A stretch of 6,576 nucleotides of DNA from Propionicimonas sp. (GTDB taxonomy: Bacteria > Actinomycetota > Actinomycetes > Propionibacteriales > Propionibacteriaceae). The translations under genes were made by a program, and so were the position numbers. This document shows, in pieces, positions 6,158 through 6,576 of the stretch (position 1 is the stretch's first letter; each line of letters starts with the position of its first letter). The notes below the pieces were generated by a model. The model worked only from the letters and a program-made list of their open reading frames with translations. It had not been told where the DNA came from and did no database searches. The stretch is from contig JAVHXR010000163.1 of the NCBI GenBank assembly GCA_031119515.1, positions 1-6,576 on the forward strand. Direction: 5' to 3'.

Positions 6158-6165
6158 AGGAGGAG
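6158..6165 (+). promoter_or_regulatory. Strong ribosome binding site of the polyphosphate kinase gene
   Basis: AGGAGGAG ends 2 nt before the ATG at 6168; its 3' AGGAG is close, while the upstream AGGAGG gives a 4-nt spacer. It is the best Shine-Dalgarno match in the window and fixes this start. A CCCGGC/GCCGGG inverted repeat (6141-6155) lies directly upstream. Confidence 0.7.
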
Positions 6166-6167
6166 TG

Positions 6168-6576
6168 ATGGCCGGTCGTACCGAACTCGGGGGCATCCTG
6201 CCCGACACCGACGTCAACCTGCGCGAGTTCATCGACGAACTCGTGGCGCGCGGCTACACCGTGGCCGAGACTCAGGGGCCCGACCCCCAGCTGATCGACC
6301 CGGGTGGCCGGGCGGTGGAGACCTGGCGCGAGGACTACCCCTACGGCGAGCTGCTCGACCGCGACACCTACGAGCACGAGAAGTACCTGCTGCAGGTGGA
6401 GTTGCTGAAGCTGCAGTACTGGGGCCAGGACATGGGGACGCGACACGTCATCCTGTTCGAGGGCAGGGACGCCGCCGGCAAGGGCGGCACCATCAAGCGC
6501 TTCACCGAGCACCTCAACCCGCGCGGTGCCCGCACCATCGCACTGGAGAAGCCCAGTGAGCGCGAATCCACCGAGT
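6168..6576 (+). CDS. ppk2: Polyphosphate kinase 2 (3' end outside window)
   Basis: PPK2 enzymes transfer phosphate between polyphosphate and nucleotides, in most cases to make NDP or NTP from NMP or NDP. The 136 residues present show the family N-terminus: YEHEKYLLQVELLKLQYW (68-85), the strand HVILFEGRDAAGKGGTIKRF (93-112) with its Walker A loop GRDAAGKGG (99-107), and HLNPRGARTIALEKPSERE. This order is diagnostic for PPK2 and unlike the larger PPK1. The Walker B and lid regions lie beyond the window, so the subclass (NMP- or NDP-phosphorylating) cannot be settled. The first 60 residues are an extension before the core, common in actinobacterial members. The ATG at 6168 has a strong ribosome binding site. 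The gene is divergent from orn with a 109-nt gap. Confidence 0.93.
   Translation, partial: MAGRTELGGILPDTDVNLREFIDELVARGYTVAETQGPDPQLIDPGGRAVETWREDYPYGELLDRDTYEHEKYLLQVELLKLQYWGQDMGTRHVILFEGRDAAGKGGTIKRFTEHLNPRGARTIALEKPSERESTE

Overview
The window is high-GC DNA with GTG and TTG starts, strong G/C bias at third codon positions and few Shine-Dalgarno sites. Together with an oligoribonuclease gene followed by a tRNA-His gene without an encoded CCA, this points to an actinomycete, most plausibly Pseudonocardiales or Mycobacteriales. The rank is an inference from gene content and protein style, not from a search.

Left part (1-1340, + strand): the 3' end of a GT-B type glycosyltransferase gene (CgeB-like donor-binding domain), then a complete glycerophosphodiester phosphodiesterase gene. 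Both read as ordinary envelope or lipid-metabolism genes.

Middle part (1341-4908, + strand): a MacAB/HlyD-type export cassette. Its first gene encodes a peptidoglycan-binding-domain adaptor that has lost its N-terminal half, including the signal or anchor segment, exactly where it abuts the phosphodiesterase gene. It is followed closely by an ABC ATPase (6-nt gap) and an FtsX/MacB-type permease (4-base overlap), so these three form an operon. After 155 nt comes an unrecognised protein with two predicted membrane segments, a possible leaderless start and a hairpin terminator just past its stop.

Right part (4909-6576): about 330 nt without a convincing gene, then, on the minus strand, a perfect 12-bp hairpin, tRNA-His(GTG) and oligoribonuclease (orn). 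Orn and the tRNA gene are 34 nt apart and probably co-transcribed, ending at the hairpin. Divergent from orn, a polyphosphate kinase 2 gene starts at 6168 and runs off the window.

Functionally, the transporter cassette looks like an accessory insertion between stable genes, with a damaged left edge. Orn (which makes NMPs from short RNA) and PPK2 (which phosphorylates nucleotides with polyphosphate) share an intergenic promoter region and could be linked in nucleotide recycling. No clearly new system is visible. The points most worth following are the truncated adaptor junction and the unknown membrane protein next to the ABC pair.
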